From: DUPQ01 sp964563155
GTDB taxonomy: Bacteria; Bacillota; Clostridia; DUPQ01
Reading direction: 5' to 3'
Assembly: GCA_964563155.1 (NCBI GenBank)
Contig: CAZLVL010000013.1
Location: forward strand, 1 to 64,000
Length of the DNA stretch: 64,000 nt
A model generated the notes under the pieces. It saw only the letters and a list, made by a program, of their open reading frames with translations. It ran no database searches and was not told the origin of the DNA. Each line of letters starts with the position of its first letter. Positions within the stretch are counted from its first letter, which is position 1. Made by a program: the position numbers and the translations under genes. Shown in pieces: positions 48,868 to 57,403 of this stretch.

Positions 48868-49823
48868 TGAAAGACAAGACTAAAAAGATTTATTTGGCAG
48901 GAGGCTGCTTTTGGGGAGTTGAGAAATACCTATCCTTGATAGAAGGAGTAACAGCTACCCAAGTAGGCTATGCCAATGGAAATACACCCAACCCCACATA
49001 CCAAAAGGTATGTGAGGGAAACACTGGGTATAATGAGGCTGTAGAAGTCACCTATAAAAGTGACATCATAGATTTACCTGGCCTTTTAAGTAGATTTTAC
49101 CAAGTGATTGACCCAACCAGCATAAACAAGCAAGGAAATGACATAGGGGATCAATATAGAAGTGGAATCTACTTTGTTTATCCAGAAGATGAAGCTGTTA
49201 TAAAAAATTCTTTAAAGATACTTCAGTCTAGATACCAAAAGAAAATCGTAGTTGAAGTAAAGGAGCTTAAAAACTTCTATAGGGCAGAAGACTATCACCA
49301 AAAGTATCTGGACAAGAATCCTGGTGGCTATTGCCATGTCGGACAAGACCAGTTTTCATATGTTCTTTCTTTAGATAAGTCTCTTTACAAGAAAAAGAGC
49401 CTTTCTCAATTAAAAGAAGAATTGACTCCTTTACAATTTGAAGTCACCCAAAACAATGCCACAGAAAGACCCTTTGCCAATGAGTATTATAATAATGAAA
49501 AAGAGGGTATCTATGTAGATATAACTAGTGGTGAGCCTCTTTTTTCCAGTAAAGATAAATATGATGCTAAATGTGGTTGGCCTAGTTTTACAAAACCCAT
49601 AAACAAGAAATCCATAATAGAGCACCTTGATTTTTCCCATAGCATGATTAGAAGAGAGGTTAGAAGCCTTATTGGAGACTCCCACCTAGGCCACATCTTC
49701 AATGATGGCCCCATTAAAGAGGGTGGTTATCGCTACTGTATTAACAGTGCATCTTTAAAATTTATAGCTAAGCAAGATATGGAAAAAGAAGGTTATGGAC
49801 ATCTTCTAGATATCTTTGAATAA
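48867..49823 (+). CDS. msrAB: Bifunctional methionine sulfoxide reductase MsrA-MsrB
   Basis: A 318-residue fusion. MsrA (1-160) has the catalytic Cys in GGCFWGVE and the GYCHVGQD region. MsrB (about 180-318) has KCGWPSF, GHIFNDGP and the catalytic Cys in YCINSASLKF. It repairs both sulfoxide stereoisomers of oxidised methionine. The zinc Cys pairs of some MsrBs are not seen. The ATG shares its A with the last base of the fprA stop (TAATG), so the three oxygen-defence genes form one operon. Confidence 0.96.
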   Translation: MKDKTKKIYLAGGCFWGVEKYLSLIEGVTATQVGYANGNTPNPTYQKVCEGNTGYNEAVEVTYKSDIIDLPGLLSRFYQVIDPTSINKQGNDIGDQYRSGIYFVYPEDEAVIKNSLKILQSRYQKKIVVEVKELKNFYRAEDYHQKYLDKNPGGYCHVGQDQFSYVLSLDKSLYKKKSLSQLKEELTPLQFEVTQNNATERPFANEYYNNEKEGIYVDITSGEPLFSSKDKYDAKCGWPSFTKPINKKSIIEHLDFSHSMIRREVRSLIGDSHLGHIFNDGPIKEGGYRYCINSASLKFIAKQDMEKEGYGHLLDIFE

Positions 49824-49904
49824 AATTTCTAGAAGAAAAAAATATTAATCAAGAACAATATATTGTGTTAAAATAGGTTAGCACAAAATAATTGTGAGGT
49901 AAAA

Positions 49905-50678
49905 ATGAAAATAATAATTAAAGACGACTATAGCCAACTTAGTAAACATGCTGCCCAATTGATAGCTGAGCAAATAAGGAAGAAACCTAATTCTGTTATA
50001 GGCCTAGCTACAGGTGGCACACCTCTTGGCACCTACAAGGAACTTATAAGGTTGCACAAAGAAGAGGGACTAGACTTTTCTCAGGTTAGAACCTTTAATC
50101 TAGATGAATATCTGGGCCTTGCCATGGATTTAGATAAATCCTATGAACAAGACCAATCCTATGAAAGATTCATGTATGAAGAACTCTTCTTTCACATTAA
50201 CATTAAAAAAGAAAATATACATATTCCCTATGGTCTAACAAGTAATCCTGAAGAGACCTGTAAAGAATATGAAGAAAATATAGAAAAAGCAGGAGGCATT
50301 GACCTTCAACTTCTAGGTATTGGAGGAGATGGACACTGGGCCTTTAATGAACCAGGATCAGCCTTTGATTCTCGTACCAGAGTAGAAAGTCTACACCCTC
50401 AAACCACCCAGGATAATTACAAGGCCTTTTTCCAAAAGTCTGGCCTTCCCATAGACCAAATGCCAACCAGGGCTCTAACCATGGGGATAGCTACAATACT
50501 AGAAGCAAAAAGCCTTTTAATGCTGGCCTACGGTAAAAACAAGGCAAATATTATTAAACAAGCCCTAGAAGGCCCAATTACTACCCAAGTATCCGCCTCT
50601 GCAATCCAGATTTACAAAAACCCTATAACCATAATACTAGATTCTCAAGCTGCATCACAATTGGAAAGATTAGATTAG
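49905..50678 (+). CDS. nagB: Glucosamine-6-phosphate deaminase
   Basis: A 257-residue NagB: GLATGGTPLGTYKEL near 34, NLDEYLGL near 65 (catalytic Asp/Glu), GIGGDGHWAFNEPGS near 138 (His of the active site) and VTMG-like LTMGIATI. It converts glucosamine-6-P to fructose-6-P and ammonia, and so is a local source of ammonia. It follows the oxygen-defence operon by 81 bases with a TGTTAAAAT extended -10 in the gap, so it is probably separately transcribed. No nagA adjoins. Confidence 0.94.
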   Translation: MKIIIKDDYSQLSKHAAQLIAEQIRKKPNSVIGLATGGTPLGTYKELIRLHKEEGLDFSQVRTFNLDEYLGLAMDLDKSYEQDQSYERFMYEELFFHINIKKENIHIPYGLTSNPEETCKEYEENIEKAGGIDLQLLGIGGDGHWAFNEPGSAFDSRTRVESLHPQTTQDNYKAFFQKSGLPIDQMPTRALTMGIATILEAKSLLMLAYGKNKANIIKQALEGPITTQVSASAIQIYKNPITIILDSQAASQLERLD

Positions 50679-50750
50679 GTTAATAAGTAAAACTAATATT
50701 TTTTAATTTTAATAGTAATAATATGGTAAATAATAATAGAATAAAGACAC

Positions 50751-50775
50751 AAAAACCTTGCTAAGCAAGGTTTTT
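50751..50775. terminator. Bidirectional terminator between nagB and hcp
   Basis: AAAAACCTTGC and GCAAGGTTTTT form a perfect 11-bp stem with loop TAA, T-rich on both strands. It lies between converging genes. Confidence 0.9.
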
Positions 50776-50824
50776 CTTATGTGCTATATATGCCTTTAAT
50801 ATATCTTCTTAGTATTTTACTAAC

Positions 50825-50875
50825 CTAAAATCTTCTTTAAGCTAAAATCTTCTTTAACCTAAAATCTTCTTTAAA
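50825..50875. repeat. Three 17-bp tandem repeats at the hcp stop
   Basis: CTAAAATCTTCTTTAAG and near-identical copies occur at 50825-50841, 50842-50858 and 50859-50875. The hcp stop (50854) lies in the middle copy. The unit is not a multiple of three, so added copies fall after the stop and do not lengthen the protein. Confidence 0.8.
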
Positions 50876-52443
50876 TCCTCATCTGCTGTGGATATAGGAG
50901 ATATATCAAAGTTTTCCACCAAGTAATCCAAAACATTTTGTGAAACAAAAGCTGGTAAGGTGGGGCCTAAGTAAATGTTTTTAACTCCCAATGCTAACAA
51001 AGACAATAAGATACATACTGCTTTTTGCTCGTACCAAGAAAGTACTAAGGTTAAAGGAAGGTCATTAATACCACACTCAAAGGCATCTGCTAGAGCTTTT
51101 GCAACTTCAATTGCAGAAAAAGCATCATTGCATTGGCCCATGTCCATAAGTCTGGGTAGTCCTTCAATTTCCCCTAAATCTAGGTCATTAAATCTATACT
51201 TTCCACATGCTAAAGTAAGTATAACTGTATCTGAAGGTGCCTTCTTTACAAAGTCTGTATAGTAGTTACGGCCAGGCTTTGCACCATCACATCCACCTAC
51301 TAGGAAGAAGTGCTTTATCTTTTTAGCCTTAACAGCATCAATTACCTTATCAGCAACTGATAAAACTGTATGGTGACCAAAACCAGTAACAACTTCTTTA
51401 CCCCCATTGATACCTGTAATTAAGTGGTCTTCTTTATAGCCACCTAATTCTAGGGCTTTTTCAATGACAGGTGTAAAGTCTTTATCTTCTCCAATATGAA
51501 CCATGTTGGGATATTGGACTACTTCTGTTGTAAAGATTCTATCAGCATAGTTGTCCTTAACAGGCATTATGCAGTTTGTTGTAAAGAGTACCGAACCTGG
51601 GATATCTATAAATTCTTTTTGTTGGTTCTGCCAAGCGGTTCCAAAATTACCCTTCAAATGTTTGTAAGCTTTTAGTTTAGGATAGCCGTGGGCTGGAAGC
51701 ATTTCCCCATGGGTATATATGTTTATACCCTTGCCTTGGGTTTGTTCAAGCAAAAGTTGTAAATCTTTTAAATCATGACCAGAAATCACGATAAAGGGAC
51801 CTTTTTCTATAGTCAAAGGAACGGTTGTAGGAACTGGTGTACCATAAGTTTCTGTATTGGCCTTATCTAAAAGTTCCATACATACTAGGTTAACTTGACC
51901 TGTTTCAATAACTATAGGTAAGAGTTGGTCCATAGACCAGTCTTGACTTATTGCATACATTCCCTTGTATACAAAAGACATTACATCATCATCAGTATAA
52001 CCTAAAACCATTGCATGATAAGCATAAGCTGCCATTCCTCTTAAGCCTAAAAGGATTAAAGATTTTAAGGAACGGATATCTTCATTATCATTCCATAGGT
52101 CTTTCATATCATAATCTTCTACACTGGAACAAGATGCAGAACAACCTGCACATTGAGGCATTAAGAAATTCTTTTCTTGATAGACCTTGTTAATTAAAAC
52201 TTTTAAAGACTCATCATCAAAGTTTACGTTGGTTATAGTGGTAAAAAGTCCTTCTAGCATGACTTTATCTGTGGACATAAAAGAACCATTGTCCATAACT
52301 GCTTTTGCTAATCCTATAAGTGCTCCTGTCAACTCATCTTGCAAGTTGGATGTTGAAGCTTCTTTTCCGCATACGCCCATTCTACTGACACATGCTTTTG
52401 ATTTTACTGTTTGTTCACATTGGAAACAAAACATTTCTGACAT
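50854..52443 (-). CDS. hcp: Hybrid cluster protein (hydroxylamine/NO reductase)
   Basis: A 529-residue Hcp. The N-terminal Cys motif (Cys6, Cys9, Cys18, Cys25 in FCFQCEQTVKSKACVSRMGV) binds the Fe-S cubane, and later motifs (GINGGKEVVTG, GGCDGAKPGRNYY, TLACGKYRFND, NDAFSAIEVA) supply the hybrid cluster. It reduces NO or hydroxylamine under nitrosative stress. GGGAGG precedes the ATG, 13 bases after the ferredoxin gene, which probably supplies electrons. The Crp/Fnr gene diverging at the operon head fits an HcpR-type control. Confidence 0.95.
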   Translation of the reverse strand: MSEMFCFQCEQTVKSKACVSRMGVCGKEASTSNLQDELTGALIGLAKAVMDNGSFMSTDKVMLEGLFTTITNVNFDDESLKVLINKVYQEKNFLMPQCAGCSASCSSVEDYDMKDLWNDNEDIRSLKSLILLGLRGMAAYAYHAMVLGYTDDDVMSFVYKGMYAISQDWSMDQLLPIVIETGQVNLVCMELLDKANTETYGTPVPTTVPLTIEKGPFIVISGHDLKDLQLLLEQTQGKGINIYTHGEMLPAHGYPKLKAYKHLKGNFGTAWQNQQKEFIDIPGSVLFTTNCIMPVKDNYADRIFTTEVVQYPNMVHIGEDKDFTPVIEKALELGGYKEDHLITGINGGKEVVTGFGHHTVLSVADKVIDAVKAKKIKHFFLVGGCDGAKPGRNYYTDFVKKAPSDTVILTLACGKYRFNDLDLGEIEGLPRLMDMGQCNDAFSAIEVAKALADAFECGINDLPLTLVLSWYEQKAVCILLSLLALGVKNIYLGPTLPAFVSQNVLDYLVENFDISPISTADEDLKKILG

Positions 52444-52456
52444 AAAAAATCCTCCC

Positions 52457-52645
52457 TTATTCTTCTATATGTATTACTGAAACTGGACAGCTATCTGCAG
52501 CTTCTTGTGTGCAATCTTCAGTATCTGCAGTAACTTCTGCAATTACTTCTGCAACCCCATCGTCGTTCATAGCAAAAACTTCTGGGCAAATGTCTGCGCA
52601 CAAACCACAGCCGATGCAACCATCTTGATCAATTGTAACTTTCAT
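52457..52645 (-). CDS. Small [4Fe-4S] ferredoxin
   Basis: A 62-residue acidic ferredoxin with Cys-x2-Cys-x2-Cys-x3-Cys-Pro in CIGCGLCADICP and one further Cys in ADSCPV, so one cubane is expected (the extra Cys in the second position does not complete a second cluster). It ends 13 bases before hcp, whose likely electron donor it is. GGGAGG precedes the ATG. Confidence 0.92.
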   Translation of the reverse strand: MKVTIDQDGCIGCGLCADICPEVFAMNDDGVAEVIAEVTADTEDCTQEAADSCPVSVIHIEE

Positions 52646-52734
52646 TCTATTTCCTCCCTTTCTGTAAATTGTAGTGTGTATTTAAAATCCCATTTGGCTT
52701 TTTCATTTTATCACATACAATTATTTTTTCTATA

Positions 52735-53469
52735 TTATAATTCTAAGACTCTTCCATCGGTAGATAAAGTTACTGTTTGCCAAGGAATCATCTTGTCACA
52801 AGCTCTTAAGGCCTCATGGGCAGCTCTTTCTAGACCTCCACAACAAGGTACCTCCATTCTAACAATGGTTAAGCTCTTTATATCATTTTGTTTTAAAATC
52901 TCGGTTAACTTACCAGCATAGCTTCCTTCATCTAGTTTAGGACAACCAATTATGGTAACCCTATTTTTCATAAAGTCTTCATGGAAGTTGCCATAAGAAA
53001 AGGCAGAACAATCTGCAGCAACTAAAAGATGAGCCTGGTCAAAAAAGCCTGCTCTCATTGGAACCAGCTTCATTTGCACTGGCCATTGGGCTAGTTGACT
53101 TTCTGTATTGCCAAGATTGACACCTGTATTGGCACAAGGGCTTATTTCATTAGTTCTCATCTTTCTAGAGGCAGAACCTGGACAGCCTGAGGCTTGTGGA
53201 AGACTGGTTCTAGCCTTGGCTTCTCTTTTCATCTTTGCTTCTACTGCCTCTTTATCAAAGGGGTCAGCCAACCTTTCTTCAAAGCTAATTGCACCTGTTG
53301 GACAAGCTGGCAAACAATTTCCTAAGCCATCACAATAGTCATCCCTAATAAGTTTCGCCTTACCATTTACCATGGCAATAGCACCTTCATTACAGGCTTG
53401 AGCGCAAAGAGTGCAACCGATGCATTTTTCTTCATCTATATTGATAATCTGTCTATATATTTTTGTCAT
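52735..53469 (-). CDS. Two-cluster Fe-S protein of the hcp operon
   Basis: A 244-residue protein with a ferredoxin-type start: CIGCTLCAQACNEG and CDGLGNCLPACPTGAI bind two [4Fe-4S] clusters. After a linker (residues about 75-110), the C-terminal ~130 residues hold further cysteines (ADCSAF, IIGCPKLD, EVPCCGGLE) without a match I can name. Proteins of this shape often precede hcp in anaerobes and are thought to donate electrons to it. It is the first gene behind the palindromic operator at 53544-53559. Confidence 0.85.
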   Translation of the reverse strand: MTKIYRQIINIDEEKCIGCTLCAQACNEGAIAMVNGKAKLIRDDYCDGLGNCLPACPTGAISFEERLADPFDKEAVEAKMKREAKARTSLPQASGCPGSASRKMRTNEISPCANTGVNLGNTESQLAQWPVQMKLVPMRAGFFDQAHLLVAADCSAFSYGNFHEDFMKNRVTIIGCPKLDEGSYAGKLTEILKQNDIKSLTIVRMEVPCCGGLERAAHEALRACDKMIPWQTVTLSTDGRVLEL

Positions 53470-53516
53470 TTGGATCCTTTCATGTAATATATTTTCCCAA
53501 TTTTTACACCTTTGTT

Positions 53517-53559
53517 AGTTTAACAGTAGTCAGACAAAGAGTCTGTTGCATTTGCAACA
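53517..53559 (-). promoter_or_regulatory. Crp/Fnr-type operator and promoter of the hcp operon
   Basis: The perfect palindrome TGTTGCATTTGCAACA (53544-53559) is centred at 53551.5. A -10-like TAAACT on the minus strand (53522-53517) predicts a start near 53510, which puts the palindrome at about -41.5, the class II activation distance. A second inverted repeat (CAGAC, five bases, GTCTG; 53531-53545) touches it. The regulator gene diverges from the same interval. Confidence 0.72.
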
Positions 53560-53607
53560 TCTAGGAGGTAAAATATATTTATACCTTATGAAGGGAAGTG
53601 AAAACAT

Positions 53608-54291
53608 ATGCATACAGCAACCTTACCAAATACAGTGTATGATGCCCTAGCTAAAAATGTTCAGCTCTTTAAGGATATTGAGCCTGGAGAAATAAGGAAG
53701 ATGATTGGCTGTTTAGGAGCTAAAAGTGTTTACTACAAGAAAAACGAAATTCTCCTGCTAACTCATGATAGATTAGAAAGTATTGGTCTAGTACTAGAGG
53801 GCTCTGTTTTAGTGACTACCGAAGACTTTATGGGAATGCGGTCAATCTTATCTGTAGTTTCTCAGTATGGAATATTTGCAGAGACCTTTGTTTGTGCAAA
53901 TATAAGTAAGTCTCCTGTTACCATTACAGCAGCTGAAAACTCCACTATCATGTGGCTCAAATTTCCTGGTATGTTAAAAACTTGCGAAAAGTCCTGTGAT
54001 TTTCATACCAAGCTCATTGAAAACATGATGAATCAATTGGCAGAAAGAAATTATCAGCTCCACCAAAAACTAGAGATCTTATCCCAAAGAAGTTTAAGAG
54101 ATAGAATTCTAGCTTATCTTCACAATCATAAGCTACAAAATAGTAGCACTTCTTTTAGCATACCCTTGAGTAGAAATGAATTAGCAGACTATTTAAATGT
54201 AGATAGGGCTGCTCTTTCTAGAGAGTTGAGTAAAATGAAGGACCAAGGCATGATAGACTACAATATGAATAGATTTAAAATACTATATTAG
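53608..54291 (+). CDS. Crp/Fnr-family regulator, likely of the hcp operon (HcpR-like)
   Basis: A 227-residue regulator: cupin-like cyclic-nucleotide-type domain (about 20-125), long dimer helix and Crp-type winged HTH (SRNELADYLNVDRAALSRELSKM, about 178-200). It has three scattered Cys (Cys39, Cys98, Cys125-Cys129 region) that could matter for haem or Fe-S, but no classical Fnr cysteine cluster. It diverges from the hcp operon over a palindrome that suits a Crp/Fnr dimer. The nitrilase-GDPD gene follows by 11 bases. Confidence 0.88.
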   Translation: MHTATLPNTVYDALAKNVQLFKDIEPGEIRKMIGCLGAKSVYYKKNEILLLTHDRLESIGLVLEGSVLVTTEDFMGMRSILSVVSQYGIFAETFVCANISKSPVTITAAENSTIMWLKFPGMLKTCEKSCDFHTKLIENMMNQLAERNYQLHQKLEILSQRSLRDRILAYLHNHKLQNSSTSFSIPLSRNELADYLNVDRAALSRELSKMKDQGMIDYNMNRFKILY

Positions 54292-54302
54292 GGAGAAAAA
54301 CT

Positions 54303-55907
54303 TTGAAAATACAAATTATACAGCCCATGTATCCAAAAAATAACTTTACCAAGGACCAGTCCTTTAACTATATTATCAAGTCTCTAAGAAGCATCCAAGA
54401 AGCTGATTTAATACTACTTCCTGAATACTCTAATGTGCCAGGTGCAGACAATTTTCAGGAGCTTTTGGATATGTATAAAAAGAATAATGATATTTTGCTA
54501 AAAGAAGTTGAAAGTACTGCAAAAAGACTTTCATCTTTAGTGGTAGTTAATGTAGTTAAAAAAAGAAAAGAAGATACCTTTACCAATACTAGCCTTTTAT
54601 ATAACAGACAAGGTCAATTGGTTTTTGAATATGATAAACAGCATCTAACCTATGGTGAAACCAAGGACCTTAAATTAGACCACTCCTATAAACACAGACA
54701 AGGTCCCCATAACAGATTTGAAATAGAGGGGATGCGTTTAGCCTTTTTAACCTGTTATGATGCATATTTTCTTTCCTACATTGAAAGTATTAGTGAATAC
54801 AGACCTGATCTTATCTTAATGCCCTCCTACCAAAGAAGTGAGGATGCAGATTTAATACTGGCCCAAAGCAAAATGATTGCTCAAAGATGTAATAGCTATT
54901 TACTTCGCTCTTCTTACTCTATGGAGGATAAATACAAGGGTGGTAGATCATTAATATGTGATACCTCTGGTAAAATACTAGGTGACTTAGAAGAAAAGGT
55001 GGGTCTTTTAACCTGTGATATAGACATTAGTAAAAAGAGCCTAAGGTCTAATGGACATGGCCAAGCCCTCATAGCCTCAGACCTTTTTGTCTCTCAAGGG
55101 AAAACTCCTAGAGCCTATTCATCAGCTGGTTCTTTTATTGGCCTAAATGACAATGAAGCTCCTTATCCAAGACTTTGTGCCCATAGAGGCTTTTCAGACC
55201 TTTTACCTGAAAACAGTATTTTATCCATTGCCTCTGCCATTGCCCTAGGGGCCCAAGAAGTAGAGTTTGATTTATGGCCTACCTCAGATTATGAAATTAT
55301 TGCTACCCATGACCCTTCTTTTTCACATGACCCAGAAAAAAGAGTTTGGCTATATACTTATGAGGAAATTTTAAAACTAGATGCTTCTTTTAATAAGTCA
55401 GAACTTTTAAAAGGCTTACAGTACAATACCTTTGAAGAGATCTTAAAAAAGTTTAATAAGCAAACCATTATGAATATCCACATAAAAACTAAATACCACA
55501 AGGGCCAAAATGAATTTCCATATGATGAAAAAGCCTTTAAGATAATAGCTGATTTAATAGAAAAGTATGACTGCCAAGATTATGTATATATTGCAGGAGA
55601 TGATGCTGTTATGGAGACTGCCTTGAAAATAGCACCTCACTTAAAACGTTGTTGTTTAGATGGTCAAAGAGACTATAGCCTTGTTGACAATGCCATAAAG
55701 TATAAGTGTCATAAACTTCAATTTTTCAAACCCTTCTTTAATCAAGAAATGATAGATAAGGCAAAGAAAAACAATATTATCTGCAACATCTTCTATGCAG
55801 ATGACCCTAAAGAAGCCTTGGATTATTTAGATATGGGAATTGATACAGTGCTTACTAATAATTTCTTTTTAGTCCAAAAATATCTTAAAGAAAATAATCG
55901 CCTGTAA
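54303..55907 (+). CDS. Carbon-nitrogen hydrolase fused to a glycerophosphodiester phosphodiesterase
   Basis: A 534-residue fusion starting with TTG (54303; GGGAG upstream). Residues 1-262 are nitrilase superfamily with the triad Glu41 (LLPEYSN), Lys112 (YDKQHLT), Cys151 (LTCYDAY). Residues about 285-534 are a GDPD TIM barrel with His294-Arg295 (AHRGF), Glu303, Glu321, Asp323 and His336 (ATHDP). The first should hydrolyse an amide or nitrile C-N bond; the second cleaves glycerophosphodiesters to glycerol-3-P and an alcohol. Both sites look intact. The order suggests sequential breakdown of an N-acylated or ethanolamine-type phosphodiester, which is inference. Confidence 0.88.
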   Translation: MKIQIIQPMYPKNNFTKDQSFNYIIKSLRSIQEADLILLPEYSNVPGADNFQELLDMYKKNNDILLKEVESTAKRLSSLVVVNVVKKRKEDTFTNTSLLYNRQGQLVFEYDKQHLTYGETKDLKLDHSYKHRQGPHNRFEIEGMRLAFLTCYDAYFLSYIESISEYRPDLILMPSYQRSEDADLILAQSKMIAQRCNSYLLRSSYSMEDKYKGGRSLICDTSGKILGDLEEKVGLLTCDIDISKKSLRSNGHGQALIASDLFVSQGKTPRAYSSAGSFIGLNDNEAPYPRLCAHRGFSDLLPENSILSIASAIALGAQEVEFDLWPTSDYEIIATHDPSFSHDPEKRVWLYTYEEILKLDASFNKSELLKGLQYNTFEEILKKFNKQTIMNIHIKTKYHKGQNEFPYDEKAFKIIADLIEKYDCQDYVYIAGDDAVMETALKIAPHLKRCCLDGQRDYSLVDNAIKYKCHKLQFFKPFFNQEMIDKAKKNNIICNIFYADDPKEALDYLDMGIDTVLTNNFFLVQKYLKENNRL

Positions 55908-55951
55908 GATAATACAGGCTTTGTACTTTCTTTATTATTTACATAAAACAT

Positions 55952-55982
55952 AAAACCCTATTTTTAATAGAAATAGGGTTTT
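55952..55982. terminator. Bidirectional terminator
   Basis: AAAACCCTATTT and AAATAGGGTTTT form a perfect 12-bp stem with a 7-base loop, T-rich on both sides, between converging genes. Confidence 0.85.
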
Positions 55983-55999
55983 TAAAGTCCAAATAAAAT

Positions 56000-56536
56000 C
56001 TACTCTAAAGTAGGAACCCTTTGGATATTGGGATTTCTAAAGTGGTCACACTCATCATAAGAGGTGGTGGAAAACTCAGAAATAACCGCTCCATCTTTAT
56101 CAGCTTGGAACCAGTGCCAGGTGTTGGGATAAAGGGTATACTGGTCTCCTGGATTTAAAACTATTTCATTAAAAACAGTATAGTGCTCATCAGGAATTCT
56201 AGCTGAAACTTTATCTACAGGCTCACCTTCTACATATAAATAAACTCTTCCATATCTAACTCTAAAGGTTTCTTCTTTTCCCTTGTAATTTTTATCATCT
56301 ATAGGGGCATGGACATGTTCTGGACAGGTTTGATAGGGGTGTAAAACCATTTCTTTTGCACAGGTGGTTTCTGTATTAACATAGGTAACAATGCTCAAAC
56401 CAGACACATAAAAATCATTTAAACCAAAATCTGCTATTTCAATATTTTCTTTCTCTTCATCTGTTAGCACAATATGGGCTTTTTCATACATTTCTAAAGC
56501 CTTATCTTTAGCTATTTTTATATCTTTTGCCTTCAT
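56000..56536 (-). CDS. D-lyxose isomerase-type cupin sugar isomerase
   Basis: The start at 56536 (MKAKDIKIA) follows AAGGAGG by six bases. The 178-residue cupin has metal-binding CPEHVHAP, GKEETFRVRYG and a C-terminal NTWHWFQ, the order of D-lyxose ketol-isomerases, which interconvert D-lyxose and D-xylulose. The family also acts on mannose and fructose to some extent. It is monocistronic with a consensus promoter overlapped by a perfect 17-bp palindrome, so it is likely repressed without its sugar. Confidence 0.85.
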   Translation of the reverse strand: MKAKDIKIAKDKALEMYEKAHIVLTDEEKENIEIADFGLNDFYVSGLSIVTYVNTETTCAKEMVLHPYQTCPEHVHAPIDDKNYKGKEETFRVRYGRVYLYVEGEPVDKVSARIPDEHYTVFNEIVLNPGDQYTLYPNTWHWFQADKDGAVISEFSTTSYDECDHFRNPNIQRVPTLE

Positions 56537-56551
56537 ATTCATCCTCCTTGT

Positions 56552-56589
56552 CATAAAATGATTTTATGTCAGCACACATCTTTAGTCAA
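56552..56589 (-). promoter_or_regulatory. Promoter with palindromic operator for the lyxose isomerase
   Basis: TTGACT (56589-56584), 17 bases, TAAAAT (56566-56561) on the minus strand. The palindrome CATAAAATGATTTTATG (56552-56568) covers the -10 and start site, ideal for a repressor. Confidence 0.75.
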
Positions 56590-56751
56590 CAGAGGAAGAT
56601 TGGACTTTATCTACTTTTTAAATCTCTTTTACTAAATATCAAAGCTTGTATTGTGCTGAATTCTTTGAATTAATCAACTATAATATATGTGTAGATATAT
56701 TAACCATATAAATACTTAAGTAAGCCACCGATATATGTATTAGCACAGATT

Positions 56752-57339
56752 ATGATAAATAAGGAAATAGCTAGGAAAATGACCAAAACTATTGAGACAG
56801 AAAGACTCATTTTAAGAAAGTTTAAATATTATGACTTGGAAGACCTATATGAATTTGGAAAAAATCCCTTTGTTGGTCCTAATGCTGGTTGGCCTCCTCA
56901 TTCTTCTATTCTTGAAAGCAAGGCCTATCTAGATGTCTTCATAAAATATGATAATGTTTGGGCTATTGAGTACAAGGCCAATAAGAAGGTTATAGGTACA
57001 ATAGGCCTACATGAGGACCTATTAAGAACCACAGTAAAAAACCTAAACAGTAGATGCCTTGGCTATGCCCTATCCTACAATTTCTGGGGCCTAGGCATAA
57101 CCACTGAGGCTGTTTTAGCTATAATAGATTATGCCTTTACATCCATGAATTTAGACATTATTGCTGTGGACCATTATGTAGAAAATACAAGGTCAAAAAG
57201 GGTTATTGAAAAAGCTGGATTCAAATATGAAGGCACCTTAAGAAAGGCTAAAAGGTCCTATGACAACAAGCCAAAAGACATTATGTGCTACTCTCTTTTA
57301 AAAAAAGAGTGGGAGCAAAACAAAAATATCAGTACTTAA
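56752..57339 (+). CDS. RimJ/RimL-type GNAT acetyltransferase
   Basis: A 195-residue N-acetyltransferase: ETERLILRKF start, acetyl-CoA region LGYALSYNFWGLGITTEAV and C-terminal NTRSKRVIEKAGFKYEGTLRKA, all standard. It may modify ribosomal proteins, an antibiotic or amino acids; the substrate is unknown. A second ATG (56779, MTKTIETERL) is an equally good start on length and conservation; ribosome sites for both are weak. Confidence 0.88.
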   Translation: MINKEIARKMTKTIETERLILRKFKYYDLEDLYEFGKNPFVGPNAGWPPHSSILESKAYLDVFIKYDNVWAIEYKANKKVIGTIGLHEDLLRTTVKNLNSRCLGYALSYNFWGLGITTEAVLAIIDYAFTSMNLDIIAVDHYVENTRSKRVIEKAGFKYEGTLRKAKRSYDNKPKDIMCYSLLKKEWEQNKNIST

Positions 57340-57403
57340 GCCTTATCTCCCTATGTGGATATCTTTGATTGACTTATATAAGTTTGACCTATAAAATCCT
57401 TTT

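Noticed and set aside
50751..50875. CRISPR-like array near the hcp stop
   Set aside because: The repeats are contiguous 17-mers with no spacers, and no cas genes are present.
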